Assembly: GCA_022570975.1 (NCBI GenBank) | Contig: JACZYS010000132.1 | Coordinates: forward strand, 1-7,131 | Length of the DNA: 7,131 nt | Reading direction: 5' to 3' | From: Candidatus Zixiibacteriota bacterium | GTDB lineage: Bacteria > Zixibacteria > MSB-5A5 > GN15 > FEB-12 | Shown here: positions 1 through 6,827 of the stretch, one piece after another | Layout of the letters: each line of letters opens with the position of its first letter | Position numbering within the stretch: the stretch's first letter is position 1 | The notes under the pieces: generated by a model | Told to the model about the DNA's origin: nothing | The model's input: only the letters and a program-made list of their open reading frames with translations | The model's database searches: none | Made by a program: the position numbers and the translations under genes

Positions 1-767
1 TTCAAAAACTGGTGGTCAACCCAATATTTTCCTTTTGGAGTACTTATGAGGAGTCTGAAAACGAGAAACAGAAGAAACAGAAAACCAAGCAGGATATGCC
101 AGTTATTGACCATAAAATTGGAAATCGTCATCACAATTCTGGTCGGTAAGGGAAGCTGAGCATTAAAAGCACCGTAAAAGGAAATAAATTGAGGTATCAC
201 GTATGTCATCAGCACTACAAAAGCCAGCCCGATTGCGACAATCACCATTACCGGGTATCTGATTCCTGACTTTATCAGCCGTGAAAGTTCAAGATCGCCT
301 TCCAGCATATCAGAAAGCTCATCCATAATATCATCAAGTTTACCGGATTCTTCTCCTGCAGCCATACTGGCAACATAAACTTCCGGGAATATCATGGGGT
401 AATCTGACATTGCAACAGAAAGAGAGATTCCGGATTCAACCTTGAATTTGATATCTGCAAGAGCTCTGTTAAACTTGCTGTCTTCCTTACCAATTTTGAT
501 AATTTTCAGTGCCCTGAGAAGAGGAATACCTGCTTTGAAAAGGGTAGATAAGTTGTTGGTGAAGATAATCAGGTTTTCATAATCTTTGCTGCCAAAAAAT
601 CCGAGAATGGAAAAAAAGGATCTTTCCTTAACCTGATTTATTTCAATTGGCATCAGGTTTTTTTCTGAGAGAAATTCAACCGCCTGCTCTTTATTTTCGA
701 CTGTCAGGAGGCCTTTACTTTTTTGCCCTTCCTGATCAATGGCCGTATATTCAAATCTGTTTGGCAT
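1..767 (-). CDS. pilC: PilC/GspF-family inner-membrane platform protein, 3' end beyond the window
   Basis: This is the inner-membrane platform protein of a type IV pilus or type II secretion machine; in this family it links the assembly ATPase to the growing (pseudo)pilus. The 255 visible residues start MPNRFEYTAIDQEGQ, the usual family N-terminus (aromatic-x-Y-x-A, then a Gly-rich turn). The first T2SSF repeat covers about residues 65-193, with FTNNLSTLFKAGIPLLRAL (70-87) and GEESGKLDDIMDEL (138-151). One membrane segment lies at about 171-193 and a second at about 224-242. Family members are about 400 residues, so the second T2SSF repeat and last membrane segment lie left of base 1. The ATG (765-767) is inside the 3' end of the ATPase gene, overlapping it by 17 bases in another frame, with a weak GAGAAG upstream; this suggests translational coupling. 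Pilus versus type II secretion cannot be settled without pilins, secretin or a peptidase. Confidence 0.93.
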   Translation of the reverse strand, partial: MPNRFEYTAIDQEGQKSKGLLTVENKEQAVEFLSEKNLMPIEINQVKERSFFSILGFFGSKDYENLIIFTNNLSTLFKAGIPLLRALKIIKIGKEDSKFNRALADIKFKVESGISLSVAMSDYPMIFPEVYVASMAAGEESGKLDDIMDELSDMLEGDLELSRLIKSGIRYPVMVIVAIGLAFVVLMTYVIPQFISFYGAFNAQLPLPTRIVMTISNFMVNNWHILLGFLFLLFLVFRLLISTPKGKYWVDHQFL

Positions 768-2487
768 AACTATTCTTCTCAGCTATTGTTTCCTGAGTGG
801 CATAGAAATCTTCAATATTTGAGGTTTCCTTAAGGAGTTCTTCCAGGCAGATGATTCCGGTAGAAACTTTTTCCAGTCCCATCTCAAAAATTGGCACGTA
901 TCCGCATTTGCGAGCTTCATGTTTGATTTTGTTGATACTTGAGTTATTGTTGATGGCCTCGGCAATTTGAGGTGTGATTTCTATAAATTCAAAAATTCCT
1001 ACCTGTCCGCTGAATCCGCTGTTTCTGCACTGCGGACATCCGTCTCCACGTTTAAATTTTATATCATTGACCATATCTGAAAGGCCGGCACGGTCCAGCA
1101 TAGTTTGTGATGGTTTATATGACGTGAGGCAATCTTTACAGTTAGTTCTGACCAATCTTTGAGCCAGAACTCCTTTTATGGATGATGAAACAAGGAAATT
1201 ATCTATTCCCATATCAACCAGTCTTGTTAAGGTTGAAGGAGCATCATTGGTATGGATTGTCGAAAAAACAAGGTGGCCGGTGAGAGATGACCTGATAGCC
1301 ATTTTGGCCGTTTCAATATCGCGAATCTCGCCAATCATTATTATATCCGGATTCTGGCGCAAAATTGACCTGAGAATAGACGGGAAGGTGAGCCCGGCTT
1401 TTTCATTTATTTGAATTTGATTAATGATTGGCAAAGAATATTCAACCGGATCTTCAACCGTTATAATATTTTTCTCAATTGAGTTTATTTCCTGAAGAGA
1501 TGCATAGAGGGTGGAGGTTTTTCCGCTTGAAGTTGGACCGGATATCAAAATCATTCCTTCCGGTTTGTGAATAATCTCTTGCCATGTTTTTTCAAGCTTG
1601 GCGTTGAAACCAAGTTGTTCGAAAGAGAGCTGAAGATTTCTGCGGTCCAAAATTCTGATTACTATTTTTTCTCCGTGGATTGTGGGAAGGGTGGAGACCC
1701 TCAAATCTATTGCATTTTCCTGATGGTTTAGCATAAATCTTCCGTCTTGGGGAAGTCTCTTTTCAGAAACATCCATGTCTGACATGATTTTTATTCTGGA
1801 GATAAGCTCGTTTTGCATTTTTTTAGGCGGAGCGGCCTCTTCTCTCATGACGCCGCTAATTCTGTATCTAATTCTCATTCTGCTTTCTTCCGGCTCAATG
1901 TGGATGTCAGATGCTTTGTCTCTTATTGCTTTAGACAAAAGAAGGTTGACAAGTTTAATAACCGGAGTTTCACTGTCCAATTCTGAGTGGTAAGAAAGAA
2001 TGGATTCATTCGTTTCAATAGAGTCATCGCTCTCTCCAATAATCTGACTCATTGAATCAGCAACTGAATAGAACCTGTCAATGGCGTTTAATATTTCAGT
2101 TCGGCTTGCTATTGCTCTTTTGATGGTCAGCTTGGTTAAGAAATTGATTTCATCGATTGCAATAATGTTAAGGGGATCTTCCATTGCCAGTGTCAATGAA
2201 TTACCAATCGAAAAAATTGGGATCAATGAATAACGTCGAGCGATATTGACCGGCACCATTTTTATGACAGAGGGGTCAATAACAAGTGAACTTAAGGCGA
2301 TTTTTGGAATCGCCAGTCTCTGTGAAACAGCTGTCAGGATATCTTCTTCGGTGACATAATTGAGTTCAACTAAGATTTCACCGAGTCGGCTATTACTTTT
2401 CTGCTGTTTTGTCAGGGCGTGGTTCAACTGCTTTTTAGAAATTTTGTTATTTTCGAGCAGCAGATCACCAAGTTTAACATTTTTCAT
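751..2487 (-). CDS. pilB: PilB/GspE-family type IV pilus / type II secretion assembly ATPase
   Basis: This is a cytoplasmic hexameric ATPase of the secretion superfamily that powers pilus or pseudopilus assembly. At 578 residues it is full length for PilB. Residues 1-140 form an MshEN domain, with an LGxxL repeat at 6-10 and another at 35-39. The catalytic core follows: DIHIEP (194-199), QDGRF (247-251), Walker A GPTSSGKTS (317-325), Asp box VEDPVEY (344-350), Walker B IIMIGEIRD (382-390) and His box GHLVFSTIHTND (404-415). Four cysteines, C450, C453, C484 and C487, make the CxxC...CxxC zinc site typical of PilB/GspE. No key residue is missing. The ATG at 2487 starts directly at the MshEN domain; its ribosome site is weak and AT-rich. 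It is the first gene of the operon with the platform gene. The MshEN domain and length favour PilB, but GspE is possible. Confidence 0.96.
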   Translation of the reverse strand: MKNVKLGDLLLENNKISKKQLNHALTKQQKSNSRLGEILVELNYVTEEDILTAVSQRLAIPKIALSSLVIDPSVIKMVPVNIARRYSLIPIFSIGNSLTLAMEDPLNIIAIDEINFLTKLTIKRAIASRTEILNAIDRFYSVADSMSQIIGESDDSIETNESILSYHSELDSETPVIKLVNLLLSKAIRDKASDIHIEPEESRMRIRYRISGVMREEAAPPKKMQNELISRIKIMSDMDVSEKRLPQDGRFMLNHQENAIDLRVSTLPTIHGEKIVIRILDRRNLQLSFEQLGFNAKLEKTWQEIIHKPEGMILISGPTSSGKTSTLYASLQEINSIEKNIITVEDPVEYSLPIINQIQINEKAGLTFPSILRSILRQNPDIIMIGEIRDIETAKMAIRSSLTGHLVFSTIHTNDAPSTLTRLVDMGIDNFLVSSSIKGVLAQRLVRTNCKDCLTSYKPSQTMLDRAGLSDMVNDIKFKRGDGCPQCRNSGFSGQVGIFEFIEITPQIAEAINNNSSINKIKHEARKCGYVPIFEMGLEKVSTGIICLEELLKETSNIEDFYATQETIAEKNSYAKQI

Positions 2488-2535
2488 TTTTTAATTCTTA
2501 TTTTCAGGTTCAACGGTTATTATCGGACGGGACAA

Positions 2536-4227
2536 TTGATTACTATAGCTGCCGGTACAAAAGAGAGGTTTTATATTAGGCATTGTGGAATTAAAGCGAT
2601 TTTGGGCTTCTTATGCTTTGTAATCGTACCTATCGACAATTCTTTCTCACAGTATAGGTCAGAGAAAAAGTACCCCGGGAGTCAGTTTGAAGGGTTTCTT
2701 ATTGAAGAAATCATAATTGATAACAGAAATATATATGATACCGAAGAAAGAGAATTTGACAATTTCCTCTTTAGGGTGGTTAATAAACTTCACTATAAAA
2801 CTCGTAAATCAATTATAGAAAGAGAGATTTTACTAAATAAAGGTGAAAAGTTTTCTCTGGAGCTGGCTGAAGAAACGGTCAGAAATCTCAGAGCCAGACT
2901 TAGCTTATATGATGCCTGGTTTGAGATTAAACCTGTGAGTGATAGTAGTTTGAGCCTGAAGATAATTACCTCCGATGAATGGACATTAACAACCGCCTTA
3001 GATATTAACCGTGAAGCAAACGAGACCAATAGTCGTATCAGGATTGAAGAGAGCAATTTTCTCGGAAATAATCAATTTCTGGGATTTAGATACTTCATAA
3101 GAGAAAAGGAAGAAAATTACTCAGAGCTGATTTACTTAAATAAAAGAGTAGGTGGAAATCCCCTGAACTTTTCGGCTTTTTATTCAAATAATCCTCTGGG
3201 GAGTTATAAGAATGTCTCTTTGGGGCATCCCTATTATAGTTTGAGCAAGACAGATGCATATGCCACCAGGGTCAATTTTAGATCCGGAAGAATAGACAGA
3301 TATCTTGATGAAGTACGAGTGGCAGAATCTCATTTTGAAGGGGAGCGTTTTCAGATTATCTTTTCCAGAAGGTACGGAAGCTCTTCCAGGAAGATTCAAT
3401 TTAAACCTTCCTACGATTATGTAAGAGAAATAAATTTATCCAATACATTGTTTGACAGCACTACTCTGGTTGTCTTTCCGGAAGACAGCACATACCATCA
3501 ACTATCTTTAAGTATCAAAGTGGCAGAGTTTGGTTTTGAGAAGCTGCGGAGGATTGACGGCTTTGGTTTTACGGAGGATTTCACAGTTGGCAAATCACTT
3601 GAAATCATATTTGCCCGGGCTTATGATTCAAGACTTAAAAGTATTCATTATGATTATCTCGCTTTGCTTTCCGGAAAGAGTTTCTATCATAAAAAATCAT
3701 TATTTAATTTCAGTTTGATTTCAGAAAACTGGTTTCCGGATGACAGGTTAACAAGAGCTTCGACAAGGTTTAGTTTTGGGTTTTACAATAATCATTTCAA
3801 TCATTTTACTCTTGCAATAAAGACAACTTTCCTTTCTGAATGGAGGAAGGACAAGACAGATAACTTAATTCTGGGAGGCAGTGGCGGGTTAAGAGGGTTT
3901 GAAAAATTCTATAAAACCGGAGATAGGATTGCCCTGTTTAATGTTGAAGGAAGGTTTTTTACAAAGGTCAAAATTCTTTCGGCTCAAATAGGTTACGCTT
4001 TCTTTTCAGATTTTGGAAGAAGCTGGAAGAGTAGAGAAAGTTTTAAATTTAAAGATTTTGATATGAGTGTTGGAGCCGGGTTAAGGCTCTATCTGGAAAG
4101 GTTTTCCAGCAGCAAAGTTCTCAGGATTGATTTCACCCATAGTGACCGCTTTGGCTGGCAGATTTCTATCGGAACCGGACAGTTTTTCAGGTCCAATCTG
4201 AATAGATTATTATTGACAAATTTATGA
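2536..4227 (+). CDS. Single-POTRA Omp85/BamA-TamA-like outer-membrane barrel protein
   Basis: This is a predicted outer-membrane beta-barrel protein of the Omp85 superfamily. Numbered from the TTG at 2536 (563 residues), a hydrophobic export signal lies at about 19-33, with likely cleavage near S38/Q39. One POTRA-like unit spans about 55-147 and ends in SDEWTL, a motif seen before the barrel in such proteins. From about 150 on the sequence alternates polar and aromatic residues as barrel strands do. GGLRGF, with R453, matches the conserved L6-loop (V/I)RGF motif of Omp85. The last strand (GWQISIGTGQFF) is followed by 12 more residues. True BamA has five POTRAs and about 800 residues, so this is a smaller TamA-like or surface-antigen-type relative of unknown client. 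The frame is open back to an ATG at 2419, but that lies inside the divergent ATPase gene and adds antisense-type residues. An ATT at 2575 has the best ribosome site. The gene is transcribed away from the pilB operon. Confidence 0.82.
   Translation: MITIAAGTKERFYIRHCGIKAILGFLCFVIVPIDNSFSQYRSEKKYPGSQFEGFLIEEIIIDNRNIYDTEEREFDNFLFRVVNKLHYKTRKSIIEREILLNKGEKFSLELAEETVRNLRARLSLYDAWFEIKPVSDSSLSLKIITSDEWTLTTALDINREANETNSRIRIEESNFLGNNQFLGFRYFIREKEENYSELIYLNKRVGGNPLNFSAFYSNNPLGSYKNVSLGHPYYSLSKTDAYATRVNFRSGRIDRYLDEVRVAESHFEGERFQIIFSRRYGSSSRKIQFKPSYDYVREINLSNTLFDSTTLVVFPEDSTYHQLSLSIKVAEFGFEKLRRIDGFGFTEDFTVGKSLEIIFARAYDSRLKSIHYDYLALLSGKSFYHKKSLFNFSLISENWFPDDRLTRASTRFSFGFYNNHFNHFTLAIKTTFLSEWRKDKTDNLILGGSGGLRGFEKFYKTGDRIALFNVEGRFFTKVKILSAQIGYAFFSDFGRSWKSRESFKFKDFDMSVGAGLRLYLERFSSSKVLRIDFTHSDRFGWQISIGTGQFFRSNLNRLLLTNL
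2563..2568 (+). promoter_or_regulatory. Shine-Dalgarno-like GAGAGG that points to an ATT start
   Basis: GAGAGG is the strongest purine-rich ribosome site between the divergent ATPase gene and the signal peptide of the barrel gene. Six bases separate it from an in-frame ATT at 2575. Initiation there would give a compact signal peptide beginning M-RHCGIKAILGFLCFVIV, while the TTG at 2536 has only a weak GGA/GGGA upstream. No in-frame ATG or GTG lies between 2422 and the hydrophobic core. Confidence 0.4.
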
Positions 4228-4349
4228 TTTGCAATAGATTATAAAGAGAAGTGGTTTGGCATTTTGAGTGACAAATCGGCCTTGATGTGCTCAAACATAG
4301 TCATTTTTGTTATGAAAAATACTGGAACCTAATTCTCACCTAATGTAAT

Positions 4350-4388
4350 TTATTGTCGGGCAATGGCAGTTGCAAGACAATAATTGTC
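4350..4388. repeat. Inverted-repeat cluster: ATTGTC / GACAAT / ATTGTC
   Basis: ATTGTC at 4352-4357, GACAAT at 4376-4381 and ATTGTC at 4383-4388 make three copies of one hexamer. The last two form a 13-base odd-centred perfect palindrome at 4376-4388. The first two can pair as a hairpin: TTATTGTC (4350-4357) with GACAATAA (4376-4383), a GG/AA internal loop, then GCAA (4360-4363) with TTGC (4370-4373), loop TGGCAG. The palindrome ends 4 bases before a possible -35 element, where an operator could sit. A T-rich stretch follows, so a weak terminator for the barrel gene is the other reading. Confidence 0.5.
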
Positions 4389-4392
4389 CTGT

Positions 4393-4420
4393 TTGTTTGG
4401 TTTTTTCACGCCGATATAGT
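4393..4420 (+). promoter_or_regulatory. Possible sigma70-type promoter of the metalloprotease gene
   Basis: TTGTTT (4393-4398) and TATAGT (4415-4420) are 16 bases apart. The -10 matches consensus at five of six positions; the -35 matches only at TTG. Transcription would start near 4427 and give a leader of about 27 bases before the ATG at 4454. In DNA this AT-rich such matches also arise by chance, and promoter rules in the likely host group are not well known. Confidence 0.3.
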
Positions 4421-4453
4421 TTAAAAATTGTTAGAATATACTTGGAATTTATA

Positions 4454-6484
4454 ATGAAGATTTTCTTTAGCAAAAATATAATTATTTTTCCAGTGCTGGG
4501 ATTGGTTATTATCGCTTCTTCTCTTTCAGCGGATTTGAGGAAAAAGAGTGTAAGTCCCTTTGCGTTGATAGAGAGTGATTATCAACAGGGACTGATAACC
4601 TTGGATGAGAAATTGAATCTGAGGCTTAAACTGATTTTTGATCCTGAAACTCTGCCTGAAAAGTATGGAGTTTCAGATTCCGGGATCAGGTCAATTTCAT
4701 CAAGAGGGGTGACACCAACTCTGGTTGAGATTTATCAAAACTGGGATGAGCTTTCACCAGAGACCCAGCAAGCATTCGCTCTCGCCAGTGCCCGACCCGG
4801 CATGACAGACAATTATGATTCTCCGGGTGGATTTTTTAAACTTCATTATGATATTGCCGGTACTGATTCAGTCTCAGTGGAAGATGTAGATATTAATGGC
4901 ATACCTGATTATATTGAACGAATTGCATCTTATCTTGATTCTTCATATGACCGTCACCTTGAGCTGGGATATCTGCTCCCACCCTCTGATGGAACAAATG
5001 GAGGAGATGGAAAGTATGATGTCTATTTTGAAAAGACGGGTTTTTATGGATATGCGGTTCCGGAAGGTGCCGGAAGTGAATCATGGAATGACGTTTACAG
5101 TTACATAGTTTTGAACCGGGATTTTATTGGTTTTCCCTACAACAAAGATCCCGAAGGGCAGGTGTCAGGAGCGGCAAAAGCTACCGCAGCCCATGAATAT
5201 CGTCATGCCGTACAATGGGCTTACGATATTGGTCAGGAGCTCTGGATAATGGAAGGTGACGCCACCCATATGGAAGATATTGTCTTTGATGCCGTCGATG
5301 ACAATTACAATTATCTCTATCTCTTTATGGATCGTCCGGACAAGTCGCTTATGGAACTGACTGACCATTATTATTCCACTTTTATCTGGGAGATGTTTCT
5401 AATTGAAGTTTTTGATACTTCTTTGATTCTGGCAGCTTGGGAAGGGGCCAGGTATGATAGCTGGAGAAATACACTGACAGACACGCTCTCAGAAAGATAT
5501 GGCTGGACAGTTGATTCCGCCTTTACCGAGTTTGTGAACTGGAATTTTTGTACCAGCTCAAGAAATGATAATTTGCACTATCTTGAAGCCGAAGATTATA
5601 ACTCAGCCAGCATATATAGCTCAGAGTTTCTATATCCTGTAAATCTGTCATCACCCTTTTATAATCCTGCCGGGTATGGGGCATCATATATTCATTTCTA
5701 TCCCACCGGACAACCGGGGGTTTTGACTATTAATTTTAATGGTAATGACAGCCGACAATGGAGTGCCTATTTAATAAAATCATTCAGTATTAACGACCAT
5801 GAATTTGAAAAAATCAGTTTGGACCCGATAACATATTCAGGTTCTGTTGAAGTTACGAATTTTAATGACTATTACCGGATAACTCTGGCCGGTGCCAACA
5901 TAATGGAAGATTCATCGGCTGCATCTTTTTCTTATAGCGCATCAATAGAAGTCCAGTATTCATTATCTTCGTTCCTTGTCACCTCCGATACGGTTGTTTA
6001 TTCCGGCGGAGGAAGAGACTATGAATTTCAGATTACAAACACTTCCGACGGATACGATATCTTAACCGTTACCGCCATTGATGACAAGGGTTGGATAACT
6101 CTTGACAGCCTCGTAAAATCTCTGGGGCCGGGGCAGGATACGGTCATGAAAATAAACGTTCTTCCTCCGGCAGGAACCCCGCTTGGTGAAATTTCAAATC
6201 TTGAGTTCATAGTCAGGTCATGGGGTGACTCAACCGTCACTGACACAATCAAGAGCACAGGTTTAACCGTTTTGCAGATTGGAGATATAAATTTTTCCGG
6301 AAATATTGATATTGCAGATTTGACAGCTATGGTCAATTTCCTATTCAAAAACGGTGGTGCCCCTCAGCCAGTTGTGCTCTCAGCAGATTTTGACTGCAGT
6401 GGTGATCTGAATGTAGCTGATTTAACTGCAATAGTGTCATTTTTCTTTAAATCAGGTTCCGGGGTCTCCTGTAACCCATATTAG
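4454..6484 (+). CDS. Secreted HEXXH metalloprotease (MXAN_6640-like) with C-terminal dockerin-type repeats
   Basis: This is a predicted exported zinc metallopeptidase of 676 residues. A signal peptide covers 1-26 (SLSA/D). A propeptide-like part with LIFDPETLPEKY (60-71) follows, as in MXAN_6640-type proteins. The catalytic region is about 125-420: DVDINGIPDYIE (144-155), GKYDVYF (186-192), zinc motif HEYRH (247-251), and WIMEGDATHMED, whose E267 is the probable third ligand. Residues about 505-604 resemble a NEW3/Ig-like beta-sandwich. Two dockerin-type calcium loops end the protein: D611-x-N613-x-S615 to D622, and D645-x-D647-x-S649 to D656, with C648 and C673 nearby. The ATG at 4454 sits exactly at the signal peptide, with GGA 7 bases upstream; a TTG at 4370 would add 28 residues before the signal. 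Substrate and surface attachment are unknown. Family placement is from motif resemblance. Confidence 0.88.
   Translation: MKIFFSKNIIIFPVLGLVIIASSLSADLRKKSVSPFALIESDYQQGLITLDEKLNLRLKLIFDPETLPEKYGVSDSGIRSISSRGVTPTLVEIYQNWDELSPETQQAFALASARPGMTDNYDSPGGFFKLHYDIAGTDSVSVEDVDINGIPDYIERIASYLDSSYDRHLELGYLLPPSDGTNGGDGKYDVYFEKTGFYGYAVPEGAGSESWNDVYSYIVLNRDFIGFPYNKDPEGQVSGAAKATAAHEYRHAVQWAYDIGQELWIMEGDATHMEDIVFDAVDDNYNYLYLFMDRPDKSLMELTDHYYSTFIWEMFLIEVFDTSLILAAWEGARYDSWRNTLTDTLSERYGWTVDSAFTEFVNWNFCTSSRNDNLHYLEAEDYNSASIYSSEFLYPVNLSSPFYNPAGYGASYIHFYPTGQPGVLTINFNGNDSRQWSAYLIKSFSINDHEFEKISLDPITYSGSVEVTNFNDYYRITLAGANIMEDSSAASFSYSASIEVQYSLSSFLVTSDTVVYSGGGRDYEFQITNTSDGYDILTVTAIDDKGWITLDSLVKSLGPGQDTVMKINVLPPAGTPLGEISNLEFIVRSWGDSTVTDTIKSTGLTVLQIGDINFSGNIDIADLTAMVNFLFKNGGAPQPVVLSADFDCSGDLNVADLTAIVSFFFKSGSGVSCNPY
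6281..6475 (+). other. Dockerin-type tandem calcium-loop domain at the protease C-terminus
   Basis: Residues 610-674 of the protease hold two copies of one pattern: D-x-(N/D)-x-S-G-x-(I/L)-(D/N)-(I/V)-A-D-L-T-A-(M/I)-V-x-F-(L/F)-F, with phases starting at D611 and D645. Each has the 12-residue calcium loop and following helix of an F-hand. In clostridia such domains bind cohesins; in FCB-type candidate phyla they are common on secreted proteins that are not known to be part of cellulosomes. The CSG in the second loop and the Cys three residues from the C-terminus could form a disulfide. Confidence 0.85.
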
Positions 6485-6746
6485 TTATATTTTTTTTATA
6501 TTGACTGTCTCTTATATTTTTTGCATTTTGTAATCGATTTTGTGCATCAAAACTTTCAAAATATAACGAATTTACTTCATTTTGTTTATTGATAAATTTA
6601 CCATGAGTTACGAAATATTGTGCCCAAGAAGATTCTTTTGCCATTTGTGCGTTAGACATGTAAGGATTGATTGTTTGTTTTGGTTTGACAGGTTCTGGAA
6701 CCTTTACTTCTTTTACTTTTTTGGTTTTACCCTGGAAACTTTCCAA
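6447..6746 (-). CDS. Doubtful Lys/Asn-rich open frame, possible orphan gene or gene remnant
   Basis: I do not recognise this protein. The minus frame is open from 6848 to 6447 (134 codons), but the only usable early start is a TTG at 6746 with no good ribosome site, giving 99 residues. The part outside the protease gene has a mixed, protein-like composition, with a KVKEVKVPEPVKPK stretch, then PYMSNAQMAKESSWAQYF. The opposite strand reads as Phe-rich nonsense, as expected antisense to a Lys-rich gene. Against it, the last 12 or so codons are antisense to the 3' end of the protease gene, there is no ATG start, and its AT-ending codons differ from the neighbours. It may be a decayed fragment or chance; no function is proposed. 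Confidence 0.25.
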   Translation of the reverse strand: MESFQGKTKKVKEVKVPEPVKPKQTINPYMSNAQMAKESSWAQYFVTHGKFINKQNEVNSLYFESFDAQNRLQNAKNIRDSQYKKNITNMGYRRPRNLI

Positions 6747-6827
6747 AGTTTTGGGATTATCTTTAAAATAAGTTTTAAGTCTTTTTTCTAAATCTTTTCT
6801 TTTAACAACACAACACGGAGAATATAT
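6485..6827. other. Very AT-rich stretch without a confident gene
   Basis: These 343 bases separate the protease from the solute-binding protein gene and are clearly richer in A+T than either. The only coding signal is the weak minus-strand frame listed separately. A short inverted repeat GGTTC-TG-GAACC lies at 6691-6702. No terminator-quality hairpin was found after the protease stop: the T-run just past it has no GC stem before it. No tRNA, CRISPR or IS ends were seen. Confidence 0.6.
6817..6820 (+). promoter_or_regulatory. Strong GGAG ribosome site fixing a TTG start
   Basis: GGAG is followed, after a 7-base AT spacer, by TTG at 6828. This is ideal spacing, and the reading frame goes straight into a signal peptide, so the site decides the start of the solute-binding protein gene. 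Confidence 0.75.

Larger units (their letters stand above)
4228..4453. other. Intergenic spacer between barrel gene and metalloprotease gene
   Basis: There is no convincing gene in these 226 bases. An AT-rich imperfect hairpin lies at 4299-4323 (ATTTTT/AAAAAT plus AGT/ACT with one bulged C, loop GTTATG). It lacks a following T-run and is too weak to call a terminator. Further right are the ATTGTC inverted-repeat cluster and the possible promoter of the protease gene, listed separately. The 10-mer AATAGATTAT occurs at 4201-4210 and again at 4233-4242, flanking the barrel gene's stop codon. Confidence 0.6.

Noticed and set aside
974..1993. Plus-strand open frames inside the ATPase gene
   Set aside because: They are antisense to conserved Walker and zinc-site coding sequence, with no ribosome sites or recognisable products.
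2419..2535. Upstream ATG extension of the barrel gene
   Set aside because: It overlaps the first 69 bases of the divergent ATPase gene, and the extra residues are Phe/Ile-rich antisense-type sequence before an otherwise complete signal peptide.
2488..2535. Divergent promoters between the pilB operon and the barrel gene
   Set aside because: They must exist nearby, but no -35/-10 pair with acceptable spacing was found on either strand, so none is called.
2793..3399. Minus-strand open frames inside the barrel gene
   Set aside because: They are antisense shadows of the POTRA and early barrel coding sequence.
4370..4453. TTG start 28 codons upstream of the protease ATG
   Set aside because: The extra residues precede a perfect signal peptide, and the TTG sits inside the hairpin at 4350-4383; the ATG at 4454 is the better start.
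4893..5368. Several open frames on both strands inside the metalloprotease gene
   Set aside because: They lie wholly within a gene with clear catalytic motifs and show His/Met-rich or low-quality compositions typical of shadow frames.
6028..6348. 106-codon minus-strand frame inside the protease gene
   Set aside because: It is antisense to the beta-sandwich and dockerin coding sequence, whose repeats are clearly under protein-level constraint.
6481..6505. T-run after the protease stop as an intrinsic terminator
   Set aside because: There is no GC-containing stem before the run; TATA-type self-complementarity is trivial in this AT-rich DNA.
6582..6791. Plus-strand 69-codon frame in the AT-rich stretch
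   Set aside because: It is extremely Phe-rich, as expected for the complement of Lys-rich sequence, and has no ribosome site.
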